Shown: positions 33,030 to 42,709, numbered from the stretch's first letter. The stretch: 64,000 nucleotides of DNA from Fimenecus sp045543095 (GCA_045543095.1 JAZQMC010000007.1:62001-126000); one strand, 5' to 3'. A program made the numbers and translations. The notes: a model not told the origin generated them from the letters alone.

Positions 33030-34409
33030 ATGAAAAAGTTAATATCAATTATACTTGTAACAGTTATCTGTCTACTTTTTTCTGCTTGTGATTTCAATAT
33101 CGCTTCTGTTGATAACTTGATGCGTCCGCCAAAACTAAGCGGTGACAGTAGTCTTTTGCAAGAAGCTTTTGAGAAATCCGTTAAATACAGTGAAACTGTT
33201 ATTATGAAAACGCCAATAAGCGGCGATAACCGTTCATCATATTTATTCTATGACCTTGATAATGATGAAAATCAAGAAGCGTTTGTTTTTTACTCTGACC
33301 CAAATATAGAAAATATTGCCTATGTAAGTGCCTTTAAAAAAGTTGATGGTGATTGGATTTGCGTTTCTAACATAAAAGGTAGGGGCGAAGATATTTATGA
33401 AGTCAATTTTGCCGACATAAACGGTGACGGAATACGCGAAATTGTTTTAAGTTGGAATTCGACTTCACAGGTGGAATTAGCAAGCAACTCTGATTTCGGT
33501 TCTTCAAGAAACCGTATTATGACAATTTACAGTTATGACGGCAGTGCCTTTACACTTATAAAAACTGAGGTCTTCACCAAAGCCCATATTGATGATTTTA
33601 ACGGCGATAATGCTGATGAACTCTTTGTTCTCAATATTGAGCTTTCTGACCAAGCAAAAAATACAGCAGGCAGAATAATCAGTTTTAATAAAGATTATGA
33701 GGTTGTTTATGAAAAGAATTTCACAATGACCGGTATGCTTGAATTCCTTAATATTACAAGTGATAATTACACAACCGATAACGGATTTCATACAAGACTT
33801 TATGTTGACGGGCTAATTAGTGAAAAAGGTGTCATTACTGAGGTGATTGATATTGCTCATAACGACTTTGAAATAAATCTGCCGTTATATGAAAGTAATA
33901 TATCTGAAACACCGCTTACGCTTCGTGATGTCAGAACAAATTCCCAGGATATTGATAATGACGGCTTTGTTGAAATTCCTACAGTTGAAACCTTGAAATC
34001 GGGAAAAAGTATTTCAGGTGCACTTAATGAGGCAAACCCGCTTAAGCTTACAGTATGGTCAGAAATACAGGATAATTCTCTAAAACAGGATTTTAAGTGC
34101 TTGTTTAATTCGACCTATGGATATATGTTCCTGTTTGATGAAGAGTCAATTGGCAGAATTACCGTTGTTTACAATAGTGATACTATGACTTTAACATTTT
34201 ATGAGCTTGATGAAAAAGGAACTTTAAGTGGCGAGCTTTTTTCACTCAAAGCGTTTTCCAAACTTAATTGGGAAGAAAATGATTACGGTTATATGAAGCT
34301 TGATGAAAAAGGTGCTTATGTATATGGTTATATAATTTTTGATAACGAAAACAGAGAAAGTATTATTGAATATATTACAGATAATTTTATTGTTACAGAG
34401 CAGGTGTAA
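33030..34409 (+). CDS. Putative lipoprotein with FG-GAP/VCBS-like region
   Basis: 459 residues. Lipoprotein signal with lipobox FSAC, Cys at residue 20. Acidic repeats of the kind DLDNDENQEAFVFY, ADINGDGIREIVLSW and DDFNGDNADELFVLN resemble calcium-binding FG-GAP/VCBS blades, so the protein may form a beta-propeller on the outer membrane face. No catalytic motif is seen. It ends 3 bases before a response regulator gene, so it is probably expressed with the two-component system and could act as an extracytoplasmic accessory (inference). Confidence 0.75.
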   Translation: MKKLISIILVTVICLLFSACDFNIASVDNLMRPPKLSGDSSLLQEAFEKSVKYSETVIMKTPISGDNRSSYLFYDLDNDENQEAFVFYSDPNIENIAYVSAFKKVDGDWICVSNIKGRGEDIYEVNFADINGDGIREIVLSWNSTSQVELASNSDFGSSRNRIMTIYSYDGSAFTLIKTEVFTKAHIDDFNGDNADELFVLNIELSDQAKNTAGRIISFNKDYEVVYEKNFTMTGMLEFLNITSDNYTTDNGFHTRLYVDGLISEKGVITEVIDIAHNDFEINLPLYESNISETPLTLRDVRTNSQDIDNDGFVEIPTVETLKSGKSISGALNEANPLKLTVWSEIQDNSLKQDFKCLFNSTYGYMFLFDEESIGRITVVYNSDTMTLTFYELDEKGTLSGELFSLKAFSKLNWEENDYGYMKLDEKGAYVYGYIIFDNENRESIIEYITDNFIVTEQV

Positions 34410-34411
34410 TT

Positions 34412-35116
34412 ATGAAATGTGTTTTAATTGTAGAAGATGAAACTTCTATCCGCGATTTTGTGGTAATAAACCTTAAAAGAAGTGGTTATGAAGTGCTTGA
34501 AGCATCAAATGGTGAAGAAGCTATCAAGATTTTTGACGAGCACAGTAATGAAATAGATGTGGCAATTCTTGACATTATGATGCCTGTTATTGATGGGCTT
34601 GAGGTATGTAAATATCTTCGCGAAAAAAGTAAGCGTTTAGGTATAATTATGCTTACCGCAAGAACACAGGAGATGGATAAGGTTACAGGGCTTATGATGG
34701 GTGCTGATGATTATGTTACAAAGCCCTTTTCACCGTCCGAACTTATGGCAAGAATTGATGCGGTTTACAGACGTGTTTCATTTACAAGTGAAAATAATAC
34801 CGAAAAAACAGTTGATAATTCTATCTCTCTCAATGAGTTTGTGCTCGACTTGAGAAGTCATACTCTTACCAAAAACGGAGAACTTATTGATTTAACTCAG
34901 GTTGAATTTCAGATTATGGAATACTTTTTCACAAATCCCAATGTGGCTCTCGACAGAAATGACATTCTCAAATTTGTTTGGGGTGATTCATATTATGGTG
35001 ATGAAAAAGTAGTTGATGTTAATATTCACAGATTAAGAAATAAAATTGAGGATGAACCCTCACAACCCCGCCATTTAACAACAATCTGGGGTATGGGTTA
35101 TAAATGGATGGTTTAA
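34412..35116 (+). CDS. OmpR/PhoB-family response regulator
   Basis: 234 residues. Receiver domain (1-~120) with acidic pocket VEDE, phospho-acceptor Asp54 in AILDIMMPVIDG, Thr in MLTAR and Lys in TKPFSPSEL. Linker, then a winged-helix DNA-binding domain (~135-232) with LTQVEFQIMEYFF and VDVNIHRLRNKIE...TIWGMGYKW. Paired with the histidine kinase 28 bases downstream. Targets are not visible; PhoP- or cell-envelope-type control is typical of this pairing. Confidence 0.93.
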   Translation: MKCVLIVEDETSIRDFVVINLKRSGYEVLEASNGEEAIKIFDEHSNEIDVAILDIMMPVIDGLEVCKYLREKSKRLGIIMLTARTQEMDKVTGLMMGADDYVTKPFSPSELMARIDAVYRRVSFTSENNTEKTVDNSISLNEFVLDLRSHTLTKNGELIDLTQVEFQIMEYFFTNPNVALDRNDILKFVWGDSYYGDEKVVDVNIHRLRNKIEDEPSQPRHLTTIWGMGYKWMV

Positions 35117-35144
35117 TTAAGTACTGACGAAAGGTGGTGCCGTA

Positions 35145-36554
35145 ATGATAAAAAACAGTATTGTTAAAAGATGGTCTTTAACAGTGCTTACAGGAATTAT
35201 TGTTTTAATTGTTATTATCGGCATTGCTATCGGTTTTATTTTTAAATCACAATATTATAACTCGGTCAGAATGACTCTTAATTCTCGTGCAAATGCTATG
35301 GTTTTATCGAATTTTAATTCACCCAATGCCGTAAGTGATGAAATTTTCATTAAGATGAGCAAAAACTTTGTTGACAGTTTTTCTGATAAAAATCTTATGG
35401 AAGTATGGGTAATTGATAAAAACGGTAAAGTTGTTGTTTCTTCAACCGGATTCTCGGTAAAGGGTGAAAGCTATCCGGATTATAAATATGCACAAGCAGA
35501 CGAAAACGGAAAAGCCGAATGGATAGGTGAAATGCAGAATGGCGAAAAAGTTATGGCTATGACCTATCTTTTGCCTGAAAACGCCAATGGTGTCGGAGGT
35601 GCGGTAAGATATATTATTTCACTTGAGGATATTGATGCACAGTTATGGAAAATCTGGATAATGATATTTATGTTGATTCTTATTTTCATAGGATTTGTCG
35701 TGCTTTCAGGTGCGTTCTTTATCAATTCTATTATCAGACCGGTGAGAAAAATCAATGAAACTGCCTCTCGCATTGCAAAGGGTGATTTTAGTGCAACTAT
35801 TGAAAAACATAAATATGACGACGAAATAGGTCAGCTTTGTGACACCATAAATAATATGGCGAGGGAAATAGGCGAGGGTGAAAGAATGAAAAATGAATTC
35901 ATTTCTACCGTTTCTCACGAATTAAGAACCCCCTTGACCGCAATTAAAGGTTGGGGTGAAACTATCCGCTACGCCAAAGAAAATGATGAGATTGTTGATA
36001 AGGGTATTAATGTCATTGTTAATGAGTCGGAGCGTCTTACCGATTTGGTTGAAGAGCTTCTTGATTTCTCGCGTATGGAAAGCGGAAAAATGACTCTTAA
36101 AACTTCCCGAATGGATATTGTTAAAGAATTATCCGAGGTTCTTGAGGTGTTTCGTGAACGCTCGGTGCGTGACGGAATAGAACTTCTTGTGGATATTCCT
36201 CAAAATGCAATTTATATAAATGGCGATAAAAACAGATTAAAACAGGCTTTTGTAAACATTATTGATAACAGCTTTAAATACAATAAAAAAGGCGGATTTG
36301 TTAAGGTAAGCTTTGAGTGTACTGATAAGCTTGTTAAAATCTGCATTTCAGATAATGGTTGCGGTATATCAAAAAATGATTTGCCACGAATCCGTGAAAA
36401 GTTTTATAAGGCAAACAATAGTGCCCGCGGAAGCGGAATCGGTCTTGCAGTTACAGATGAAATAATCAGACTGCATTCCGGTGAAATGTTGATTGAAAGT
36501 AAAATTGGTGTCGGCACACAGACATATTTGATTTTACCAAGAAATACAAAATAA
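35145..36554 (+). CDS. Membrane sensor histidine kinase with HAMP domain
   Basis: 469 residues behind GAAAGGTGG. TM1 ~13-33, an extracellular sensing region of ~135 residues with PAS-like character, TM2 ~172-197, HAMP (~198-250, RPVRKINETASRIAKGDFSATI), dimerisation/phosphoacceptor helix with His258 in TVSHELRTPLTAIKGW, and an HATPase_c domain (INGDKNRLKQAFVNIIDNSFKY, ISDNGCGIS, GSGIGLAV). Cognate partner of the preceding response regulator. The signal is unknown. Confidence 0.93.
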   Translation: MIKNSIVKRWSLTVLTGIIVLIVIIGIAIGFIFKSQYYNSVRMTLNSRANAMVLSNFNSPNAVSDEIFIKMSKNFVDSFSDKNLMEVWVIDKNGKVVVSSTGFSVKGESYPDYKYAQADENGKAEWIGEMQNGEKVMAMTYLLPENANGVGGAVRYIISLEDIDAQLWKIWIMIFMLILIFIGFVVLSGAFFINSIIRPVRKINETASRIAKGDFSATIEKHKYDDEIGQLCDTINNMAREIGEGERMKNEFISTVSHELRTPLTAIKGWGETIRYAKENDEIVDKGINVIVNESERLTDLVEELLDFSRMESGKMTLKTSRMDIVKELSEVLEVFRERSVRDGIELLVDIPQNAIYINGDKNRLKQAFVNIIDNSFKYNKKGGFVKVSFECTDKLVKICISDNGCGISKNDLPRIREKFYKANNSARGSGIGLAVTDEIIRLHSGEMLIESKIGVGTQTYLILPRNTK

Positions 36555-36566
36555 GGAGTAAGTACT

Positions 36567-37544
36567 TTGAGTAATAATATGAAGCATAAAACATCAATCG
36601 GCGGACAAGCCTTGATTGAAGGCATAATGATGAGAGGTCCCAAGGGGAATGCAATGTCTGTACGAATGCCTGACGGTACAATCGAAACAGAGGTTGATGA
36701 ATATATTCCACTCAAAAACAAATATAAAATTTTAGGCGTACCAATAATCAGAGGTGTGGCAGGGTTTGCTGAGTCTATGATTACAGGCTATAAGTATATG
36801 ATGAAATCTGCTGATAAGGCTTTGACAGACGAACAAAAAGAGGAAGATATGTCAAAACTAGATAAGTGGATTAATGACCATTTTGGCGAAAAAATGATGA
36901 ATGTTGTCGGCGTAATTTCTATGGTTTTGGGTGTTGCACTTGCATTTCTTATTTTTATGTATTTGCCATCATTATCAGTTGATTTATTAGATAATCATTT
37001 ACTTAAGAATGTTGACATAAATAAATTCCATCCGTTAATTGAGGGTGTTATAAGAATAATTATTTTTGTTCTTTATATGTATATTGTTTCAAAAATGGAT
37101 ATGATAAAACGCACATTTATGTATCACGGTGCAGAGCACAAAACAATTTTTTGCTATGAAAACGGACTTGAATTAACCGTTGAAAATGTTCGTAAAATGT
37201 CACGTTTTCATCCCAGATGCGGTACGGCATTTATGTTTGTGATGATTATTATCAGCGTACTTATTTCTTCTGCATTGGTGTTGATTTTTCCTGATTTGGC
37301 AAATGTCAGCCGAGTACTTTGGATTATGGTGAAAATCGCAGTTCTTCCTTTGGTAATGGGTCTTGGTTTTGAGTTTATTAAATTTGCAGGCAGACACGAC
37401 AATGCATTGGTGAAAATTCTTTCATATCCTGGATTGCTTATGCAAAGAATTACAACTGTTGAACCTACTGATGATATTATCGAGGTTGCCATTGAGTCAA
37501 TCAAAGCAGTTATAACTGATAATCCCGAGGACGATAAAATATAA
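36567..37544 (+). CDS. yqhQ: DUF1385 membrane protein YqhQ
   Basis: 325 residues starting at TTG 36567, eight bases after AAGGAG. Typical DUF1385 opening SIGGQALIEGIMMRGPKGNAMSVRMPDG, then several membrane helices (~115-140, 155-180, 215-265) and conserved YHGAEHKTIFCYE and SRFHPRCGTAFMFVM with His/Cys/Glu suggesting metal binding. Function unproven; in Clostridia it usually precedes prmC, and here it overlaps prmC by one base (TAATG). Confidence 0.9.
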   Translation: MSNNMKHKTSIGGQALIEGIMMRGPKGNAMSVRMPDGTIETEVDEYIPLKNKYKILGVPIIRGVAGFAESMITGYKYMMKSADKALTDEQKEEDMSKLDKWINDHFGEKMMNVVGVISMVLGVALAFLIFMYLPSLSVDLLDNHLLKNVDINKFHPLIEGVIRIIIFVLYMYIVSKMDMIKRTFMYHGAEHKTIFCYENGLELTVENVRKMSRFHPRCGTAFMFVMIIISVLISSALVLIFPDLANVSRVLWIMVKIAVLPLVMGLGFEFIKFAGRHDNALVKILSYPGLLMQRITTVEPTDDIIEVAIESIKAVITDNPEDDKI

Positions 37545-38374
37545 TGACACTTAAACAGTTATATAAATATTGTGCAGAAAAACTGACTTTTGGTGAGTGT
37601 GGGGATTTTGAGGCACTTTGTATTTTTAATGATTTACTCAAAGTTTCAAAATCACAAATATTAATCTCGGGTGCGGAAGCTTCTGAAGAGAAGAAAAAAC
37701 TAATTGATGATGTTATTGACAGAAGACTCAACGGTGAACCCTTGCAGTATATTCTCGGTAAATGGGATTTTTATGACCTTACTTTTTTTGTTGGTGAAGG
37801 TGTTCTTATTCCTCGTCCCGAAACTGAAATGCTCGTTGATTTTGCACTTGAAAAGTTAAAAGATATTGAGAATCCGGTAATATATGATTTATGTGCGGGC
37901 ACTGGCTGTATCGGTTTTACTATTGCTTCACACCGTAAAGATGCTACGGTTTATTTGCTTGAAAAAGAGGATAAAGCGTATTCATATTTAGAAAAAAATA
38001 AAAACGCTTTAAACCTTGATAATGCTATAATACTCAATGGTGATTTATTTGATTTTGATTTTTCCTTATTGCCCCAATGCGATATTTTGATTTCAAATCC
38101 GCCTTATATAAATACTGAAGAAATACACACTTTGCAGAAAGAGGTTCTTAAAGAGCCCGTTACTGCACTTGACGGTGGAGAAGATGGTCTTGACTTCTAT
38201 CGTTGTATTGCAAACTCTTGGTCTGATAAGGTCAAGAAAAATGGCTATATTGCTTTTGAGTGTGGCGAAAATCAAAGTAAAGACATAATTCGCATTTTCA
38301 ACGGCAATTTCTCACAAAAAGAAGTTCTTTTTGATTTTAATAATATTGACAGAATTGTGACATTTAGAATATAA
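37544..38374 (+). CDS. prmC: Peptide chain release factor N5-glutamine methyltransferase
   Basis: Methylates the GGQ glutamine of release factors. 276 residues: helical N-terminal substrate domain with RRLNGEPLQYILGKWDF, SAM site VIYDLCAGTGCIGFTIA, and the catalytic NPPY in DILISNPPYINTEEI. TAATG overlap with yqhQ. The usual neighbour prfA is absent; an M50 protease follows instead. Confidence 0.95.
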   Translation: MTLKQLYKYCAEKLTFGECGDFEALCIFNDLLKVSKSQILISGAEASEEKKKLIDDVIDRRLNGEPLQYILGKWDFYDLTFFVGEGVLIPRPETEMLVDFALEKLKDIENPVIYDLCAGTGCIGFTIASHRKDATVYLLEKEDKAYSYLEKNKNALNLDNAIILNGDLFDFDFSLLPQCDILISNPPYINTEEIHTLQKEVLKEPVTALDGGEDGLDFYRCIANSWSDKVKKNGYIAFECGENQSKDIIRIFNGNFSQKEVLFDFNNIDRIVTFRI

Positions 38375-38405
38375 TATTCTTTTAGATAACAGAAAGGGGA
38401 AAACT

Positions 38406-39074
38406 ATGCTTTTAGATTTTTTCAGTGGTGATGCTGATTTTTTCTTAATGATGATTAGATTATTCTCAAGACTTTTTGTAATTTTCTGCACAATGCCCAT
38501 ACATGAATATGCCCACGCATTGATTGCTACAAAGCTTGGTGACCAGACACCCCGTCTTTCAGGAAGACTTACATTAAATCCTATGGCTCATATTTCTCCT
38601 TTGGGTGCATTAATGATAATTCTTTGCGGCTTCGGTTATGCAAAGCCTGTAAGTGTTAATCCCCGTAATTTTAAAGACAGTAAAAAGGGTATGGCTTTAA
38701 CTGCGATTGCTGGCCCGATTTCAAATCTTATTATGGGTTTTGTTTTTACCTTTATTGCTGTTATTTTTGCAAATTTAGAGTCTTCAACAATAACAACTGC
38801 ATGTTATTCATTTTTCATATTCGCGGCAGTAATAAACATTAATCTTGCAGTTTTCAACTTGTTACCAATTCCGCCTCTTGACGGTTCACGAATTCTTCAA
38901 CTCTTAATTCCCGCAAAATACTATTACAAATTTCTGGAATACGAAAGATATATCACAATAGTGGTATTCATTCTTATTTTGACAGGTGTACTTTCAACTC
39001 CTTTGTCAATAATGTCAAATGCGATTTTTGAGTTGTTTAGTTTTATTGCAAACTTGCCATTTAGATTGTTTTAA
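38406..39074 (+). CDS. Site-2 protease family (M50) membrane metalloprotease
   Basis: 222 residues with 5-6 hydrophobic helices. The zinc motif HEYAH (His33, Glu34, His37) is in the first helix, and the third ligand is in NLLPIPPLDGSRIL near the C-terminal half, both intact. This is the short YwhC-type of M50 protease without PDZ domain. It sits 11 bases before scpA, a common arrangement in Firmicutes; the substrate is unknown. GAAAGGGG precedes the start. Confidence 0.92.
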   Translation: MLLDFFSGDADFFLMMIRLFSRLFVIFCTMPIHEYAHALIATKLGDQTPRLSGRLTLNPMAHISPLGALMIILCGFGYAKPVSVNPRNFKDSKKGMALTAIAGPISNLIMGFVFTFIAVIFANLESSTITTACYSFFIFAAVININLAVFNLLPIPPLDGSRILQLLIPAKYYYKFLEYERYITIVVFILILTGVLSTPLSIMSNAIFELFSFIANLPFRLF

Positions 39075-39084
39075 AGGATAGTTT

Positions 39085-39822
39085 ATGGAAAAATTTTCTT
39101 ATAAATTAGATGTTTTTGAAGGTCCTATGGATTTGCTTCTGCATCTTATTTCAAAGCACAAACTGAATATATATGATATTCCTATTGTTACTCTTGTAGA
39201 GCAGTATGTTGAATATGTTCGTCTTATGCAGGAAGAGGATATGTATGTTGCGGCTGAATTTCTTGAAATGGCTGCTCGTTTGGTATATCTTAAATCTGTT
39301 TCGCTGTTGCCTGTATATACTGAGGCAGAAGAACTGAAAAAAGAATTACAAGGCGAACTTATTGAATATCGTGATATGAAAATAATGGCAGAAAAGTTAT
39401 CTGAAAATACAGAGGGCTTTTCAACCTTTATAAGAAAAGCAGAAAAAATTGACCCGGACCAGACATACAAACGACTTCATGACCCGTCTGAACTTTTTTC
39501 TGCTTATGTTGCAGCGGCAGGTAAAAAGTTAAAAGCATTACCACCGCCGATTGAGGCATTCAGAGAAATCGTTGTTAAAAAAGTTGTTTCTGTCGGTTCA
39601 AAGATTTCTAAAATCTTTACAAAATTAACTAAAAAAGGTCAGAAAACTAAATGGAATTCTCTTTTTGATGATGCCGAATCTCGTTCTGATATTGTCGCAA
39701 CCTTCTTAGCACTTCTTGAATTAACAAAATCAAAAAAGGTTAAGGTTGTTGGTGATGGCGAAGAAACTCAGGTCGAGCTTCTTGATTCGGATTTTACAAA
39801 TATAAGTGAGGAATGGAATTAA
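39085..39822 (+). CDS. scpA: Segregation and condensation protein A
   Basis: Kleisin subunit of the SMC-ScpAB condensin complex. 245 residues: N-terminal KLDVFEGPMDLLLHLISKHKLNIYDIPI, a typical ScpA signature, an acidic middle part, and a C-terminal winged helix ending KSKKVKVVGDGEETQ...DFTNISEEWN. Stop overlaps the scpB start (TAATG), so the two are made in step. Confidence 0.96.
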   Translation: MEKFSYKLDVFEGPMDLLLHLISKHKLNIYDIPIVTLVEQYVEYVRLMQEEDMYVAAEFLEMAARLVYLKSVSLLPVYTEAEELKKELQGELIEYRDMKIMAEKLSENTEGFSTFIRKAEKIDPDQTYKRLHDPSELFSAYVAAAGKKLKALPPPIEAFREIVVKKVVSVGSKISKIFTKLTKKGQKTKWNSLFDDAESRSDIVATFLALLELTKSKKVKVVGDGEETQVELLDSDFTNISEEWN

Positions 39823-40382
39823 TGAAAGCGAGTAAATTGCAGGCAGCAATTGAAGCAATACTTTTTGCATCGGGTGAACCGGTTGAACTTGAAAGAATAG
39901 CAGAGGCACTTGAGATTGAACCCGAGGTTTGTGAACAGATTATTCTTAATTTATCAGCTAAACTTGATGAACAGAATAGCGGTATTTCTGTTTTAAAGCT
40001 TGATAATATGTATCAGCTTTCATCAAGAACGGAATATGCAGAGGTCATTCGCGATGTTCTTGAATTAAGAAAAAATGCCCCATTATCCCAAGCGGCATTT
40101 GAAGTGTTGGCAGTAATTGCGTACAATCAGCCCGTTACCAAATCCTTTATTGAACAAGTGCGTGGTGTTGATTGCAGTGGTGTTATTTCAACACTTTGTC
40201 AGAAAAAATTGATTGAAGAAAAGGGTAGACTTGATTTGCCGGGCAGACCTTTGGTATATGGTACAACACCAGATTTCTTAAGATGCTTTTCAATTTCTTC
40301 TCTTGATGAATTGCCTGCAATTCCCGAAAAGCCTGAAGAAAATACAGAAACAGAAGAAAATTCAGCAGAAGCTGATGTATAA
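39822..40382 (+). CDS. scpB: Segregation and condensation protein B
   Basis: Partner of ScpA in chromosome condensation. Start set at ATG 39822 in the TAATG overlap; an ATG at 39813 is inside the scpA frame end. 186 residues: two winged-helix domains, with AAIEAILFASGEPV at the N-terminus and the signature FEVLAVIAYNQPVTKSFIEQVRGVDCSGVI; a short acidic tail follows (EENTETEENSAEADV). Confidence 0.96.
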   Translation: MKASKLQAAIEAILFASGEPVELERIAEALEIEPEVCEQIILNLSAKLDEQNSGISVLKLDNMYQLSSRTEYAEVIRDVLELRKNAPLSQAAFEVLAVIAYNQPVTKSFIEQVRGVDCSGVISTLCQKKLIEEKGRLDLPGRPLVYGTTPDFLRCFSISSLDELPAIPEKPEENTETEENSAEADV

Positions 40383-40415
40383 ATAATACATATTACAGTT
40401 GAAGGAGGTGTTTTT

Positions 40416-41120
40416 TTGACTGCCTTATATATCATTCTTGGTATAATTGCATTCTTTGTGTTAATATTGAGTGTTCGTATTACAATAAATGGTGAGTTTT
40501 TTGACGAATTTAGACTTGATGTTAAATGGTTGTTTTTAAGAATCCAAATTTTACCGGCAAAGAAAAAAGATAAACCTAAAAAAGAAAAAAAGCCTAAACC
40601 TGAAAAAGAGAAAAAAGAGGAAGAAACGGCAGTAACAGAAGAAACGCCTGCCGAGAAAAAAGAGAATATATTTGTTAAATTCTATAATAATCAGGGCTTT
40701 GACGGTGTAATTCAGCTTATAAATAACGCGGCAACATCAATCGGTAAAATGTTTTCTTCATTTAAAAAGCACATAATTATACGTGAGCTTTATTTGTGGA
40801 TGACAGTTACAGGCGGTTGTGATGCAGCAGAAACTGCCCTTGAATACGGCAGAACCTGTCAGAAGATTTTTCCATCGCTATCTTTTATATGCTCAAATAT
40901 GAAGGTAAAAAAATACGATATACAGGTAGAACCGGATTTTTTAGGTCTTAAAAATTCCGCACAATTTGCATTCAGCATTTCTTTACGACCAATATTCTTT
41001 ACGAATGCAGTTGTTGTTCTCGTATTCAGACTTTTAGCAAAAGTTGTACTCAAATTCCTTATGGGAATTAAAAATAAATCAAAAAATAATGAAAATATAA
41101 ATGAAGGTGGTGCTTTATGA
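40416..41120 (+). CDS. DUF2953 protein (YtfI-like)
   Basis: 234 residues, TTG start at 40416 behind GAAGGAGGTG. One N-terminal membrane helix (~4-22), then a Lys/Glu-rich stretch (residues ~47-85), then a soluble DUF2953 domain containing RELYLWMTVTGGCDAAETALEYG and YDIQVEPDFL, and a C-terminal amphipathic/hydrophobic helix. In Bacilli and Clostridia it pairs with ytfJ (gerW), as here with a 4-base overlap, which points to sporulation or germination. Confidence 0.88.
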   Translation: MTALYIILGIIAFFVLILSVRITINGEFFDEFRLDVKWLFLRIQILPAKKKDKPKKEKKPKPEKEKKEEETAVTEETPAEKKENIFVKFYNNQGFDGVIQLINNAATSIGKMFSSFKKHIIIRELYLWMTVTGGCDAAETALEYGRTCQKIFPSLSFICSNMKVKKYDIQVEPDFLGLKNSAQFAFSISLRPIFFTNAVVVLVFRLLAKVVLKFLMGIKNKSKNNENINEGGAL

Positions 41121-41554
41121 TGAAAGAAAAGTCATCAGCAGCAGGAATTCTCGAAACTACAATTGAAAAGGTTAAGGACCTTGTTAATGTCAGCACAATC
41201 ATTGGTGAACCAATGAAGGTTGAAGGTGGCGTAACAATTATTCCTGTTTCAAAGGTTACTTACGGCTTTGCTTCAGGTGGTTCAGATTTCCCATCAAAAT
41301 CAAATCAGGATATTTTTGGCGGTGGCGGCGGAGCCGGTGTTACAATTCTTCCTGTTGCATTCCTTGTAATTGATGCTTACGGTAATGTTGATATTAAACA
41401 CATTACTGCATTTGATAACGCAGCAGAACGCATTGTAGGCCTTGTTCCTGAAATGTTTGACAAAGTTTCTAACGCTGTTAACAAAGCGAAAATGGATAAA
41501 GCATTTGCAACAGCAGTGAATTCTGCAGAGGCTGAAGAAGTTACTGAAGCTTAA
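41117..41554 (+). CDS. ytfJ: Sporulation protein GerW/YtfJ
   Basis: 145 residues. The family core is clear: LETTIEKVKDLVNVSTIIGEPM...TIIPVSKVTYGFASGGSDF, a Gly-rich turn (FGGGGGAGVTILPVAFLVI) and the DIKHI ending of the domain. GerW is needed for germination in B. subtilis, and YtfJ proteins are a widespread mark of endospore formers. ATG 41117 or 41120 are both possible starts; the first overlaps the DUF2953 stop. Confidence 0.93.
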   Translation: MMKEKSSAAGILETTIEKVKDLVNVSTIIGEPMKVEGGVTIIPVSKVTYGFASGGSDFPSKSNQDIFGGGGGAGVTILPVAFLVIDAYGNVDIKHITAFDNAAERIVGLVPEMFDKVSNAVNKAKMDKAFATAVNSAEAEEVTEA

Positions 41555-41569
41555 TCATTGTATTCTTAT

Positions 41570-41604
41570 CAATCACTGAAATGCATATTATATTTTGGTG
41601 ATTG
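41570..41604 (+). promoter_or_regulatory. Inverted repeat around the RBS of the dac gene with SigG/SigE-like -10
   Basis: CAATCAC (41570-41576) pairs with GTGATTG (41598-41604), which includes part of the weak ribosome site GGTGAT. The loop holds CATATTAT (41584-41591), close to SigG/SigE -10 sequences. A -35-like TGTATT lies at 41559-41564 but at 19 bases spacing. Weaker than the related arrangements at spoIIID, 57157 and 60457. Confidence 0.3.
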
Positions 41605-41607
41605 TAA

Positions 41608-42687
41608 ATGAAAAAAATTTTTTCTGTTTTTTGTATTTTAATACTGTTATTTAATATTTTTATGTTTAAGTCCTTTGCGGAAGGTCAACCTGACATTTCC
41701 GCAAGGTCTGCCGTTGTTATATGTGCCGAAACAGGTGAGGTAGTTTATTCAAAAAATATGAACGAATGTCTGCCAATGGCAAGCACAACCAAAATTATGA
41801 CCGCGATATTGGCACTTGAATATGGTGCTGATGACCATTATCTGACTGTGACTGAAGATATGATTGCGGTTGAAGGCAGTTCAATGGGGCTAAAAGATGG
41901 TGACAGCGTATCTCTTAAAACTCTGGTTAAGGGAATGTTGCTAAAATCGGGAAACGATGCCGCAAATGCAGTAGCAAATATCGTGGCAGGGGATATACCA
42001 TCTTTTATCAAAATGATGAATGAAAAGGCAACTTCAATAGGTATGTATTCAACATCCTTCGAAACTCCTTCGGGTCTTGACGGTGATAACCACTATTCAA
42101 CGGCATTTGATATGGCAATTCTCGGTGCTTATGCTATTCGAAATCCTGAATTTCGAAGCATTTGTTCAGCAGAAAGTATGGCTGTTTATTACGGTTCTTC
42201 GCCATACAGAAGAACGTTGACCAATCATAACAAATTACTTACAATGTATGATGGTGCTTTTGGCATTAAAACAGGCTTTACTAAAAAAAGTGGCAGATGT
42301 TTGGTGTCAGCAGTAAAAAGAGATGGTAAAACTCTTGTGGCGGTTACTTTGAATGCACCTGATGATTGGAATGACCATATCAAAATGTATGATTATGCCT
42401 TTAATAAGGTCAGTTCGATAAATCTGACTGCTGATACCGATAATTTAATTCTTAATATAGTTGGTGGCACAAAGGATAAGGTTTCGGTAGTCGCTGAAAA
42501 TATTCCTGCAATTACAGTATTAAATGATAATTACCATTATGAAACAGAAGTTTTTATTAAGCATTTTGAATATGCACCGATTGACATGGGCGAAATAGTG
42601 GGCAAAATTCAATTTTACTCAAATGGTGTAAAAATATCCGAAACCAATCTAGTAACAACAGAAGAAGTTTTGTGTGTTGAAAATTGA
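41608..42687 (+). CDS. D-alanyl-D-alanine carboxypeptidase (S11, DacF-like)
   Basis: Trims peptidoglycan stem peptides. 359 residues with a signal peptide (MKKIFSVFCILILLFNIFMF...AEG). Penicillin-binding motifs: STTK with Ser59/Lys62, SGN in LLKSGNDAANAV, and KTG in GIKTGFTKKSGRC. A C-terminal beta domain of ~90 residues follows. Position after scpB/ytfJ and before rluB matches sporulation-linked dacB/dacF neighbourhoods, so spore cortex work is likely (inference). Confidence 0.92.
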   Translation: MKKIFSVFCILILLFNIFMFKSFAEGQPDISARSAVVICAETGEVVYSKNMNECLPMASTTKIMTAILALEYGADDHYLTVTEDMIAVEGSSMGLKDGDSVSLKTLVKGMLLKSGNDAANAVANIVAGDIPSFIKMMNEKATSIGMYSTSFETPSGLDGDNHYSTAFDMAILGAYAIRNPEFRSICSAESMAVYYGSSPYRRTLTNHNKLLTMYDGAFGIKTGFTKKSGRCLVSAVKRDGKTLVAVTLNAPDDWNDHIKMYDYAFNKVSSINLTADTDNLILNIVGGTKDKVSVVAENIPAITVLNDNYHYETEVFIKHFEYAPIDMGEIVGKIQFYSNGVKISETNLVTTEEVLCVEN

Positions 42688-42709
42688 TATATAAATTATA
42701 GGTGAAATT

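Noticed and set aside
39099..39470. 123-codon frame antisense to scpA
   Set aside because: Fully overlaps scpA, no family resemblance, no start signal.
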